A stretch of DNA of 64,000 bases from JALYGY01 sp963800975 (GTDB lineage: Bacteria; Actinomycetota; Rubrobacteria; Rubrobacterales; Rubrobacteraceae), in assembly GCA_963800975.1 (NCBI GenBank), contig CAWDDB010000020.1:1-64000 (forward strand). The letters are read 5' to 3'. Positions 31,320 to 39,374 of the stretch are shown piece after piece. The notes beneath the pieces were generated by a model. The model was not told the origin of the DNA. It searched no databases and worked only from the letters and a program-made list of their open reading frames with translations. Each line of letters begins with the position of its first letter. Positions within the stretch are counted from its first letter, which is position 1. A program made the position numbers and the translations under genes.

Positions 31320-31760
31320 GAAAAGCAGAGGTTGGCGCAGTAGGCGGCAAGCAAAGAGCGGACACCCCGTGCCGGCAGACGGCCTTGAGAGTCGCGCTCG
31401 GTACCCGCTCAAGGGCTAGCGAGCTTCACCGGAGAGGGGATCCGGAAAGGGACTAGCCGATTGGTAAGTGTCGGCTTGGCAATGGAGACGTCTGGCACAC
31501 ATCGGCGTGGCGATAGGCGTAGCGGGCTCGGGGTCCGGGTCTACACGTCGTCTGCCTCGGGGCCTCGCGCGGAAGGTCTTGTGCGATGGAGGATGGGTGC
31601 TCCGTTCGGATGACGTTGCCGCGAAAGTCCACGCCGGTCGGCGAAGACATGGCGATCCAGAGTCGAGGTCGGACCTGACCGGCGTTGCTCTTCGCCGTTA
31701 CTGGGTAAGCTTATGGCTAGGCACACTGATCGGCTGGGGAACAGGAGAAAGGAAGGCCAG
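31320..31760 (+). other. Gene-free stretch upstream of the small barrel protein
   Basis: 440 bases with no convincing coding region, RNA gene or repeat. Open frames here lack ribosome sites and family resemblance. Confidence 0.4.
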
Positions 31761-32051
31761 ATGTTTGCGGCGATACGGTACTACCGCGCGGACCCCGATT
31801 CTCTCGAATCGGTGTTCCGACGGGTCAGGGAAGGATTTGTGCCCCTCGTCAGAGAGACACCGGGATTCGTGGCGTACTTCGTCATGCATCCCCGGCCGGG
31901 CGAGATGGTTTCGGTTAGCGTCTTTGAGGAGCGGCGGGGCGCGGAAGAGAGCAACGAGAAGGCCGAGGAGTGGGTGAGCCAGAACCTGAGCGAGCTCCTG
32001 CCATCCCCGGAGTTCGCCGAAGGGGAAGTCGTCGTGTACGAGGCCAGGTAG
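31761..32051 (+). CDS. Small dimeric alpha-beta-barrel protein (ABM-like)
   Basis: A 96-residue protein with a ferredoxin-like layout: MFAAIRYYRADPDSLESVFR, then VPLVRETPGFVAYFVMHPRP, then VSVSVFEERRGAEESNEKA and AEGEVVVYEAR. It resembles small antibiotic-biosynthesis-monooxygenase-like proteins. The start is ATG 31761, with AGGAAGG upstream; the frame also opens at 31713, without support. Function unknown. Confidence 0.75.
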   Translation: MFAAIRYYRADPDSLESVFRRVREGFVPLVRETPGFVAYFVMHPRPGEMVSVSVFEERRGAEESNEKAEEWVSQNLSELLPSPEFAEGEVVVYEAR

Positions 32052-32276
32052 CGCTCGGGGACCGAAGTCGCGCTTCATGCCCAGAATACCGGTCAAGAGA
32101 GTGTGAGCGTATCGCGGATGCGGTTCACGACGGCCGGTTCATCTGAGCGCTGCCGACAGGTGACACGTACACGCCTGTAGGTTTCGTGCGGACTCCCGCC
32201 GCGCTTCACCGGACAACTAGCGTCCGGCAATTCCGCCTAGCCTCTTTGGAGAGGGGTTGTGCAGGATGCTAGAAAT

Positions 32277-32459
32277 GAACTTCGGAGAACAAGCCCTCGA
32301 AACTGTCTGAAGAGTGCCGGAGATTGCCGAAACGTGGCCTCGCTAGGCCCCGGAGGGCCCCCGTTCGCCTGTTTTCGCTCCCGAACACCGGCCCAATCCA
32401 CGCTCGGAGCCCTACCCGAACCCCTTTTCAGACAGTTTCCCTAGGCACATACCAGAATA
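32277..32459 (+). repeat. Dispersed element, copy 21, apparently split by an insertion
   Basis: Left arm GAACTTCGGAGAAC at 32278-32290 and a degenerate right arm CTAGGCACATACCAGAATA at 32441-32459 (compare CTAGGCACTTCGGTGAATA in copy 12). The 141-bp inverted-repeat segment lies between them. Confidence 0.55.
32299..32439. mobile_element. MITE-like 141-bp inverted-repeat element
   Basis: Perfect 13-bp terminal inverted repeats: GAAACTGTCTGAA at 32299-32311 and TTCAGACAGTTTC at 32427-32439. No coding capacity. It sits in the spacer of a copy of the dispersed element. Parent insertion sequence not in the window. Confidence 0.65.
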
Positions 32460-32593
32460 TCCTGTCGCTCCTTCTTCGTTCCCATCTCCATCTAACTCTT
32501 CCACGCGGTTTCAGTTCTCACGTTTTGACCGCAATCTGATCGCAACCGGGTGTCTCTCAATGGCCTTCCCTATCTGGAAGTAGACGCATAAAA

Positions 32594-32607
32594 TTCCCCT
32601 AGGGGAA
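32594..32607. promoter_or_regulatory. Palindromic operator candidate (CCCCTAGGGG core)
   Basis: TTCCCCTAGGGGAA, a perfect 14-base palindrome about 95 bases before the DUF1269 start. Shares its core with the DedA upstream site. Confidence 0.45.
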
Positions 32608-32699
32608 CGCGGCGGTGGGTGATGAATGGCACCCTGCTCTGCTATAAGCTAGGCGACCATTGCAGAGCGGCGGTGACGACCACAGCGAGGAGTGATGTG

Positions 32700-33190
32700 A
32701 TGGCTTCGCTATCGGTACTAAAGTTCAACGACCCCGACGGAGCGGCCCAGGTGCTCGGCGTGCTGCAGGAACTGCAGGATCGGCAGATGATCACGCTGGA
32801 AGACGCCGCGGTGGTCAGCTGGCCCCAGGCAGGAAGAACCCCCTACTCCCTCAAAGTCACCAATTGGCCGGGTATAGTGCGCTCGGTGGCGCGTTCTGGG
32901 GCTTCTTGTTCGGGCTGATCTTCTTCGTGCCGTTCCTCGGCACGGCGGCAGGCGCGGGTATCGGTGCGATGCTAGGGGATTCCCTGGAAGACCGCGGCAT
33001 CGACGACGACTTCATCAGGAAGGTGGGCGAGAATGTGACCGAGGGAACCTCGGCGCTGTTCATGCTGACCAGCGGAGCGCCGGACCGTGAGAAGGTCGCC
33101 GCCGAAATAAAGCAGTACGACTTCGAGATCATCTGGACCAACTTGCCCGGGGAGCAACTACAGCAGCTGCGCGAGGTCTTCGCCAGCTAG
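32700..33190 (+). pseudogene. DUF1269 membrane protein, single frameshift
   Basis: Two frames give one DUF1269-type protein. MASLSVLKFNDPDGAAQVLG and ALEDAAVVSW-like residues (MITLEDAAVVSWPQ) come from ATG 32700. Then, after a shift near 32862, LAGYSALGGAFWGFLFGLIF, a glycine-rich membrane hairpin (GTAAGAGIGAMLGDSLEDRG) and a C-terminal domain ending LREVFAS. Restoring one T (AATTTGG for AATTGG) joins the frames. This may be a sequencing error, because nothing else is damaged. Ribosome site GAGGAG at 32687. Confidence 0.75.
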
Positions 33191-33293
33191 CAGAGACGAA
33201 GCTGGCACTGGATGAACGTCATCCCTTCGGATCGCTAGATGATGTGATTTTGCTCGCCACGGTCGCAGAGTGGAGAACGGAAGGAGACGCAAA

Positions 33294-35198
33294 TTGACGG
33301 AACGCAAGGACGCCACCGCGACTACGAAGGCGATGAACGACAAGCTGCTCCAGGAGCTTCCCTTCGAGGATCGTCGGGACTTCGAGGATGCCGAGCGCGG
33401 ATTCATCGCGCCCCTCCCGGATGGCGGTGTCCTCAGAGGCGAGGACGGCAACGACGTCTGGGACACGTCGAGGTTCTCGTTCATCGAAGAGGGCTCCCCT
33501 GCGCCAGGCACCGTGAACCCGAGCCTGTGGCGGCAGTCGCAGCTCGTGCTCAAGGGAGGGCTCTTCAAGGTCGCCGACCGGCTCTACCAGGTTCGCAACG
33601 CCGACCTCTCCAACCTCACGATCGTCGAGGGCGACACCGGGCTGATCGTCTTCGACCCGCTCATCACGACCGAGGCAGCACGCTGGGCCCTCGAACTGTA
33701 CTTCGCCCACCGTCCTCGCAAGCCTGTGGTGGCCGTCGTCCATTCGCACAGCCACGTCGACCACTTCGGCGGCGTGAAGGGGGTCGTCTCCGAGGATGAC
33801 GTCGCCGCCGGGAAGGTAAAGATCGTCGCGCCTGCCGGGTTCCTGGAGGCGGCCGTCGCGGAGAACGTGCTGGCCGGCAACGCGATGAGCCGGCGTGCCA
33901 CCTACATGTACGGGAACCTGCTTCCGCCCGATCCCAAAGGACAGGTCGGCGCCGGGTTGGGCATGACGACGTCGGTCGGGACGATCACCCTGATCCCGCC
34001 TACCGACGAGATCACCGAGACCGGTCAGCGGATGACCATCGACGGGCTGACCTTCGAGTTCCTGCTAGCGCCCGATACCGAGGCGCCAGCCGAGATGCAC
34101 TGGTTCATCGAGGAGCTTGGCGCGCTAACCGCGGCCGAGAACTGCTGCCACACGCTGCACAACACCTACACCCTGCGCGGCGCGGCTATCCGGGATCCGC
34201 AGGCGTGGTCTCGTTACCTGAACGAGACCATCGACCGGTGGGGGCACAAGACCGAGGTGATGTACGGCATGCACCACTGGCCCGTGTGGGGCACCGACCG
34301 CGTCCTCGAACTGCTGAGAAAAGGCCGGGACGCTTACCGCTACATCAACGACCAGACCCTCCGGTTGGCCAACCAAGGCCACACGCCGGTCGAGATCGCC
34401 GAGATGGTCGAGCTGCCCGATGAACTCGCCCACCACTGGGCGCTGCGCGGCTACTACGGAACGGTCAACCACAACGTCAGAGCGACCTACGTCAAGTACC
34501 TGGGCTGGTTCGATGGCAACCCGGCGAACCTCCACACGCTGCCGCCCGAGGAGGTGGCGAAGCGCTACGTGGAGTTCATGGGCGGCGCCGAAGCGACGCT
34601 CGAGAAGGCGCGCTCCGCGTACGAACGCGGCGACTACCGCTGGGTCGCCGAGGTCGTCAATCACGTCGTGTTCGCCGACCCTGGCAACGCGGAGGCCCGC
34701 GCCCTGCAGGCGGACACCCTCGAGCAGATGGGCTACCAGTCGGAGTCGGGTCCCTGGCGCAACTTCTATCTCACGGGAGCGAAAGAGCTGCGCGACGGGG
34801 TCGTCGAGCTCCCGGCGCCGAACGCGGCGAGCCCGGATAGCGTCAGGGCCATGAGCCTCGACCTGTTCTTCAACTATCTCGGGGTTCGGCTCAACGGGCC
34901 GCGGGCGAGCGGGACACGGCTTACTCTCAACCTCGAGTTTACCGACACGGGGGAGCGGGCGATTCTGGAACTCGCCAACGGGGCGCTCAATCACCTGCTG
35001 GGGCACTCCGCGGAGGGCGTGGACGCGACCGTCACGCTCACGCGCACCGCGCTCGACCGGGTGATCCTGGGCGAAAAGACGCTCGCGGATGAGGTTGGCT
35101 CGGGAGAGATCACGGTCGAGCCAGATACGGCGCTGCTCGAGCAACTCGTTTCGCTGTTCGATACGTTCGAGTTCTGGTTCCCGATAGTCGAGCCGTGA
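33294..35198 (+). CDS. Alkyl-sulfatase-type metallo-beta-lactamase-fold hydrolase
   Basis: A 634-residue protein of the SdsA1/BDS1 alkyl-sulfatase family. The N-terminal MBL domain carries the binuclear zinc motif VVHSHSHVDHFGG and a second metal region LTAAENCCHTLHNTYTLRG. A helical dimerisation domain (VEIAEMVELPDELAHHWALR) and a C-terminal SCP2-like domain (TRLTLNLEFTDTGERAILEL) follow. Such enzymes hydrolyse primary or secondary alkyl sulfates. Characterised SdsA1-type enzymes are exported, whereas no signal peptide is visible here. The start is TTG 33294, directly behind GGAAGGAG; the ATG at 33270 lacks one. Confidence 0.9.
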   Translation: MTERKDATATTKAMNDKLLQELPFEDRRDFEDAERGFIAPLPDGGVLRGEDGNDVWDTSRFSFIEEGSPAPGTVNPSLWRQSQLVLKGGLFKVADRLYQVRNADLSNLTIVEGDTGLIVFDPLITTEAARWALELYFAHRPRKPVVAVVHSHSHVDHFGGVKGVVSEDDVAAGKVKIVAPAGFLEAAVAENVLAGNAMSRRATYMYGNLLPPDPKGQVGAGLGMTTSVGTITLIPPTDEITETGQRMTIDGLTFEFLLAPDTEAPAEMHWFIEELGALTAAENCCHTLHNTYTLRGAAIRDPQAWSRYLNETIDRWGHKTEVMYGMHHWPVWGTDRVLELLRKGRDAYRYINDQTLRLANQGHTPVEIAEMVELPDELAHHWALRGYYGTVNHNVRATYVKYLGWFDGNPANLHTLPPEEVAKRYVEFMGGAEATLEKARSAYERGDYRWVAEVVNHVVFADPGNAEARALQADTLEQMGYQSESGPWRNFYLTGAKELRDGVVELPAPNAASPDSVRAMSLDLFFNYLGVRLNGPRASGTRLTLNLEFTDTGERAILELANGALNHLLGHSAEGVDATVTLTRTALDRVILGEKTLADEVGSGEITVEPDTALLEQLVSLFDTFEFWFPIVEP

Positions 35199-35296
35199 GC
35201 ACGAGTCCCCGGCCGATAGCCACGCTCCCTTCGTAATCTTGGTGGCATGTCGTACAATGGCCTCTTCCCCTTGTTTCGGAGGTGGTGAGAAGCGAT

Positions 35297-35404
35297 ATGC
35301 AACACACTCGACGTCATCTCGATCTTGCCGGGGCCATTTCCGCCGCGGTCTCTCTTGCGGGGCCGGGGGCGACGCGGACGATCTGCTACCGTTCACCAGC
35401 ATGA
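35297..35404 (+). CDS. Short leader ORF coupled to the beta-helix gene
   Basis: 35 codons from ATG 35297 behind GGAGGTGGTGAGAAG; the product begins MQHTRRHLDLAGAISAAVSL. Its TGA overlaps the ATG of the next gene (ATGA, 35401-35404), which itself has no ribosome site. Translational coupling is likely. It could be a leader peptide or a degenerated signal region. Confidence 0.5.
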   Translation: MQHTRRHLDLAGAISAAVSLAGPGATRTICYRSPA

Positions 35405-36966
35405 ATCGGGAGGACTTCGTCGAAAACCTGGCTGAAGAGTCGACCGGGGTGGCGCGGGGACTGGGCGCGCGTATCGCGCTCCTCGCGCTGGTCGCGCTCG
35501 GCCTCCTCCTGGTGTCCGCTGGCACTGCCTACGCCCAGGAAGGCCAGCCACCGCCCGGCCCGGCCACCGAGGTGGACACGGAGGCCGAGCTCAGGACTGC
35601 CTGGGCCGACCCGCTCGAGACCTCCATCAAGCTCACCGACGACGTCTTCCTAAGGCAATGCAAGACGGGAGATCCCATCCGCGAGTCGGCGCGCCCCATG
35701 CTACTCGACGGCGGCGGGTACGCCATAAGGCAGACCTGCTTCGAGAAGCGCGTCCTCAGGCAGGACGGCACCGGCTACCTCCTGATCAAGGACGCCACAC
35801 TCACGCGCGGGGGCTCCGACGGCCCCGGCGCCGCGGTGACGACCAGAGGCGAGATCGAGGTGGTGGGCTCCAAGGTCCAGCAGAACCTGGCCGAGGAGCC
35901 GGGAGGCGGGATCTTCTCGATGCGCCGGGCGACCATCAGGGACTCCCTCATCACCGGCAACCTCGCCAACGACGACGGCGGGGGCGTCTACGCCAGGCGC
36001 GGGGGGGTGCAGGTCTACGACTCGGTCGTTAGCGACAACGTCGTGGACGGTTCGGGCGGCGCCATAGGCTCCACCGGGGACATCTTGCTGGTGCGCTCCA
36101 ACGCCGACGGCAACACCACCGACGGCGACGGGGGCGCCCTCTACGCCGACGAGGACGGCGACGTCACCGTGGTCGACTCTACCGTGGACGGCAACGACGC
36201 CGACGGGCCCGGGGGAGGCATCTGGACGCTGGACGGCGACGTCACGGTCGTGAACTCGACCCTCAACGGCAACCGGGCCGACGACAGGGGCGGGGCGATC
36301 GGGGGCGAGGCTGACGTGGTCGTCCTCAACTCGACCGTCTCCCGCAACCTCGCCAGCGCCCACGTGGGCGGGGGGATCTGGTCCCGCGGCAACCTCTACG
36401 TGGGCAACTCCACCGTATCCAACAACTACGCCGAGGGCAAGGCCGGCGGTGTCGGCGGGGGCGGTATCGTCCGCCTGGAGCACGCCACGATAACCGACAA
36501 CTTCGCCGCTGTCGCCTCGAACGTCGGCGCGGGGGAGCGGCTGGAGGCCTTCGCCTCGATCCTGGGACCCACGAATGCCTACCTCGGCGACGACGAGCCG
36601 CCGCCGAGGTCCGCCTGCCGTGCCACCGAGACTGTCTCGTTCGGCTACAACCTGGCCACCCACCCGCTCTGCGGCCTCGAAGGCCCCAACGACGTCGTGG
36701 ATCAGGACGATCCGGGACTGGAACCCCTGGGGGAGAACGGCGGGCCCGGCGAGACCAATCTCCCGGAGGCGGGCAGCTCCGTCCTCGACAAGATACCCCC
36801 CGAGGCCTGCCTATCCTCGCCCTTCGACGGTATCTTCGACGCGAGCGACCAGCATCTCGAAGGCTTCGTGGACGACCGCGTCGCCCTGCTCGCCGAGGAC
36901 CAGCGCGGGGTGGAGCGGCCCCAGGGATCGGCTTGCGACATAGGCGCCGCGGAGCTCGGGCCATGA
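35401..36966 (+). CDS. Secreted right-handed beta-helix protein (choice-of-anchor Q type)
   Basis: A 521-residue exported protein. The signal helix IALLALVALGLLLVSAGTAY is followed by AQE. The body is a ladder of parallel beta-helix turns with the recurring word (V/L)xNSTVSxNxAxxxGGGI (for example VTVVDSTVDGNDADGPGGGI, VVVLNSTVSRNLASAHVGGG). The C-terminus has the choice-of-anchor Q ending LDKIPPEACL and CDIGAAELG. Such proteins are surface or extracellular. The start is ATG 35401, which overlaps the stop of a leader ORF. Upstream of two small secreted coiled-coil/Cys proteins. Confidence 0.85.
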   Translation: MNREDFVENLAEESTGVARGLGARIALLALVALGLLLVSAGTAYAQEGQPPPGPATEVDTEAELRTAWADPLETSIKLTDDVFLRQCKTGDPIRESARPMLLDGGGYAIRQTCFEKRVLRQDGTGYLLIKDATLTRGGSDGPGAAVTTRGEIEVVGSKVQQNLAEEPGGGIFSMRRATIRDSLITGNLANDDGGGVYARRGGVQVYDSVVSDNVVDGSGGAIGSTGDILLVRSNADGNTTDGDGGALYADEDGDVTVVDSTVDGNDADGPGGGIWTLDGDVTVVNSTLNGNRADDRGGAIGGEADVVVLNSTVSRNLASAHVGGGIWSRGNLYVGNSTVSNNYAEGKAGGVGGGGIVRLEHATITDNFAAVASNVGAGERLEAFASILGPTNAYLGDDEPPPRSACRATETVSFGYNLATHPLCGLEGPNDVVDQDDPGLEPLGENGGPGETNLPEAGSSVLDKIPPEACLSSPFDGIFDASDQHLEGFVDDRVALLAEDQRGVERPQGSACDIGAAELGP

Positions 36967-37015
36967 GCACCGGGGCACAGGCGTCAGGACCTCCAGCGAC
37001 GGAGAGGAGAACCGC

Positions 37016-37843
37016 GTGCGACACCTGCTGATCCTCGCTCTGCTCTGTGCCGCCGCCGTCGCGGCGGTGAGATACGCCCCCGACGCGCTGCAGGGAGCCG
37101 CGCGCGAGCCGCGCCCCGCGCCCACGGTGGCCAGCGTCGAGAGGAGCATAGCCGGCCTCGAGAGGCAGGTCGCGGTCATGGAGCAGACGGCCGATCGCTA
37201 CGCCAAGTGGAGGACGTGCGTCTCGCTCGTGCCCGTAAACGAGGCAGGCGACCCCGACAACCGCTTCGGCTACAACTACGACGAGCGGGACGGGACGGGG
37301 AAGACCTTCATGCCAGCCCTCGTCGTGGACGCCGAGGACGAGACGCCTGAGTACGCCTTCCTCAGGTTCGCCCGCCGAGACGGCTGCCACAGCCAGCCGA
37401 CCCAGCCCGGGGGCACGGGCGAGGACGCCTCGCTCGACACCTTCGACACCATCGAAACGGTGCTTGCCTCCTCGTCCGAGAAGCGCGCTTCGCCCGCGCA
37501 GGCGGCGCAGGCGGACAGGATACGCGCGCTCGAGCGTAGGTTCAGGCTCCTCGAGGAGAGGGAGGAGGCCCTGGAGAGGATGTCCGAGCGCTTCGACGAG
37601 TGGGAGTCGTGCCTCTCGTGGGTGCCCGTCACCGAGTTCGGCGACGCCGACAACCGCTTCGGCTACCTCTTCGGCGAGAAGGGGACGGGGCCTGGGGCGC
37701 AAGAGCCCGGCTACAGGCCCGCCATCGCGGTGGACGGCACCGAGTGGGACGACCCCGACTACGAGTTCCTCGCCTTCGTGGGGCGCGACCGCCCGTTCAC
37801 GGACCGCGAGTGCGAGGGCGAACCCGGGGAAGGCGTCGACTGA
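37016..37843 (+). CDS. Secreted coiled-coil protein with duplicated Cys domain
   Basis: A 275-residue protein. An N-terminal helix (RHLLILALLCAAAVAAVRY) targets it for export. It then has two copies of one unit: a short coiled coil (SIAGLERQVAVMEQTADRYA and LEEREEALERMSERFDEWE), followed by a small domain, WRTCVSLVPVNEAGDPDNRF or WESCLSWVPVTEFGDADNRF, continuing GY...PA(L/I)(V/A)VD...PxYxFLxF and a closing Cys. Each unit therefore has a Cys pair that could form a disulfide. The start is GTG 37016, behind GGAGAGGAGA, 49 bases after the beta-helix gene. Not recognised as a named family; the next gene encodes a one-unit relative. Confidence 0.7.
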   Translation: MRHLLILALLCAAAVAAVRYAPDALQGAAREPRPAPTVASVERSIAGLERQVAVMEQTADRYAKWRTCVSLVPVNEAGDPDNRFGYNYDERDGTGKTFMPALVVDAEDETPEYAFLRFARRDGCHSQPTQPGGTGEDASLDTFDTIETVLASSSEKRASPAQAAQADRIRALERRFRLLEEREEALERMSERFDEWESCLSWVPVTEFGDADNRFGYLFGEKGTGPGAQEPGYRPAIAVDGTEWDDPDYEFLAFVGRDRPFTDRECEGEPGEGVD

Positions 37844-37894
37844 GCCGGGCGCGGAGCCGCAGGCCGGCGGCCTCGCCGAGAGAAAGGACCGATC

Positions 37895-38311
37895 ATGCGC
37901 CAACTTTCCGTTCTCGTCTTAGCCGGCACCATCGCGCTGATCGTGGCGCTGGGCGCGTTTGGCTTCGAGGCGGGGGCCGCGGAGGCCAGGCCCTCCGCCC
38001 AGGACAGGTTGGAGGACCTCAGGCAGGAGGTTGCCTCGATGCGCGAGGACGTCGAGGACCTCCACGAGCCCGTGGAGGAGTTCGACCTCTTCGACCAGTG
38101 CATGTTCACCATAGGCGTCACCCAGTACGGCTCGCCCGACGGCTCCTCGGGGTACGCCTACGGCGCGAACGGTAGGGAGAGACGGCAGGCGCTCGCGATG
38201 GACGTGCGCGGCTTCGACCCGCCGCAGTACGACCTGATGGCCTTCCCCGGCGAGGAGCCGCCCCAGATCGAGTGCAACGAGGACGCAGGGGGACAGGACA
38301 CCGAAGAATAG
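37895..38311 (+). CDS. Secreted coiled-coil protein with single Cys domain
   Basis: A 138-residue relative of the preceding protein: signal helix (LVLAGTIALIVALGAFGFEA), coiled coil (LEDLRQEVASMREDVEDLHE), then one unit FDQCMFTIGVTQYG...GYAYG...ALAMDVRGFDPPQYDLMAF with the closing PPQIEC. The start is ATG 37895, behind AGAAAGGACC, 51 bases after its neighbour. Probably one transcript with the beta-helix gene and ended by the bulged hairpin at 38345-38393. The acidic tail ends GGQDTEE. Function unknown. Confidence 0.7.
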   Translation: MRQLSVLVLAGTIALIVALGAFGFEAGAAEARPSAQDRLEDLRQEVASMREDVEDLHEPVEEFDLFDQCMFTIGVTQYGSPDGSSGYAYGANGRERRQALAMDVRGFDPPQYDLMAFPGEEPPQIECNEDAGGQDTEE

Positions 38312-38344
38312 GGGCCGCCGGGCGAGCGAGCTGGAGATGACGCA

Positions 38345-38393
38345 ACGTGGATAGGGGCCAGGGGGGCGGAGCGTCGCGACCCGGCCCCCACGT
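38345..38393. terminator. Bidirectional terminator between convergent genes
   Basis: ACGTG (38345-38349) pairs with CACGT (38389-38393) and GGGGCC (38354-38359) with GGCCCC (38383-38388), with a 4-base bulge. Lies between the plus-strand Cys protein and the minus-strand gene at 38411. Confidence 0.65.
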
Positions 38394-38410
38394 GGCCACC
38401 TGCCTAGTTA

Positions 38411-39031
38411 CTACCTCAGCGGCGGGAAGTCCGCGCAGCGAGCTTCCGCGAAGGCGACGGTGGCAGGGTCGTTGTCTCGAACGAGCACGTTCCATATGCC
38501 GTCGCTAACGGGATGGCTGAAGTTCACGGTGTCCTCCCTGATCGCATCGGAGTCGCCGCTCGCGCCACCTCCCCCGCCCAACACCACGTCCCCAGCGTCG
38601 CAGTTCGCGCCAACAGCCGTCAGTTGGCCTCCTCCAAGCCCTGCCTTGACATTCCTTACCGTGTAGATCTTGCCGGAGACGAAGGCGGTGGAGTCCTTGC
38701 CGTCGAGCGAGTCGACGTTTAGGCCCTCCACCTCGACCGTGGAGTTGACCCGCATCGGGGGCTTGCCCGGCTCCACCCGCAGGTCGAGGGCGGTGGCGTT
38801 GGGGCCGGCCGAGTTGTTGTCTATCCTGAGCAGCTCCTGGTTGGTGGACCCTACCAGCCGAGTGAGGGCGTTGATGGCGTTTGCCTGCCCCACCCTCAAG
38901 GGGTCGCCCGGCACGGCCGCCAGCGCCGCGGCCCCGACCCCCAGCATCAGCGCGAGCGTCATCACGGTCCCCCAGAAGATAGCCATCCCCTTGGCCAACC
39001 ACAACGTCTTGCTTGCCGCGCTTCTCAGCAT
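38411..39031 (-). CDS. Secreted/membrane protein, three-copy family, member 2
   Basis: A 206-residue paralog of the proteins at 18645 and 62722: basic N-terminus MLRSAASKTLWLAKG, helix VMTLALMLGVGAAALAA, then PGDPLRVGQANAINALTRLVG, LRIDNNSAGPNATALDLRV, PGKPPMRVNSTVEVEGLN and LDGKDSTAFVSGKIY. Like member 1, it ends (A)RCADFPPLR and contains a DVVLGGGGGASG motif. The start is ATG 39031, with GGAGGCACAGAG upstream. The GAATGGTAGAAATC motif in its upstream region is shared with the DUF4386 gene at 60910. Unknown function. Confidence 0.75.
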   Translation of the reverse strand: MLRSAASKTLWLAKGMAIFWGTVMTLALMLGVGAAALAAVPGDPLRVGQANAINALTRLVGSTNQELLRIDNNSAGPNATALDLRVEPGKPPMRVNSTVEVEGLNVDSLDGKDSTAFVSGKIYTVRNVKAGLGGGQLTAVGANCDAGDVVLGGGGGASGDSDAIREDTVNFSHPVSDGIWNVLVRDNDPATVAFAEARCADFPPLR

Positions 39032-39101
39032 GATCTCTGTGCCTCCTCTACTCTTCGTCTTCGCACGACGGAGCCAGGGTAGCCCACGAGACGTGAAGGA
39101 T

Positions 39102-39120
39102 GAATGGTAGAAATCAGCCA
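39102..39120 (-). promoter_or_regulatory. Shared upstream motif, copy 1
   Basis: GAATGGTAGAAATCAGCCA, 71 bases before the start of the family member at 38411-39031. 18 of 19 bases recur at 61587-61605 before another minus-strand membrane gene. Promoter or operator, untested. Confidence 0.5.
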
Positions 39121-39374
39121 TTTCTCGAAGCCTCTCCAGCAGTGGCCCGCAGCGGAGAAGACACGCTCCGCCGAGCACGGACAACGGGGCTCGAGGCCTG
39201 CGCTAGCTCAAGTCCACGGTCGGCCCCGATGGACCGACCGTCTGACGTTCACCACTTCTCTACCACTACGATCGCTGTTTCACTTCGTGAGCGCGGTAGG
39301 ATACGATTTTTGACCGGATGGCGCGATCGGGCGACCCCGAGGTTGACCGTATCGTAGGGACAGGAGGAAAGAAC

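Larger units (their letters stand above)
32052..32699 (+). other. Intergenic region with interrupted element and palindrome
   Basis: About 650 bases without a gene. It holds the split element 21, the 141-bp inverted-repeat insertion (32299-32439) and a CCCCTAGGGG palindrome (32594-32607). Confidence 0.6.
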
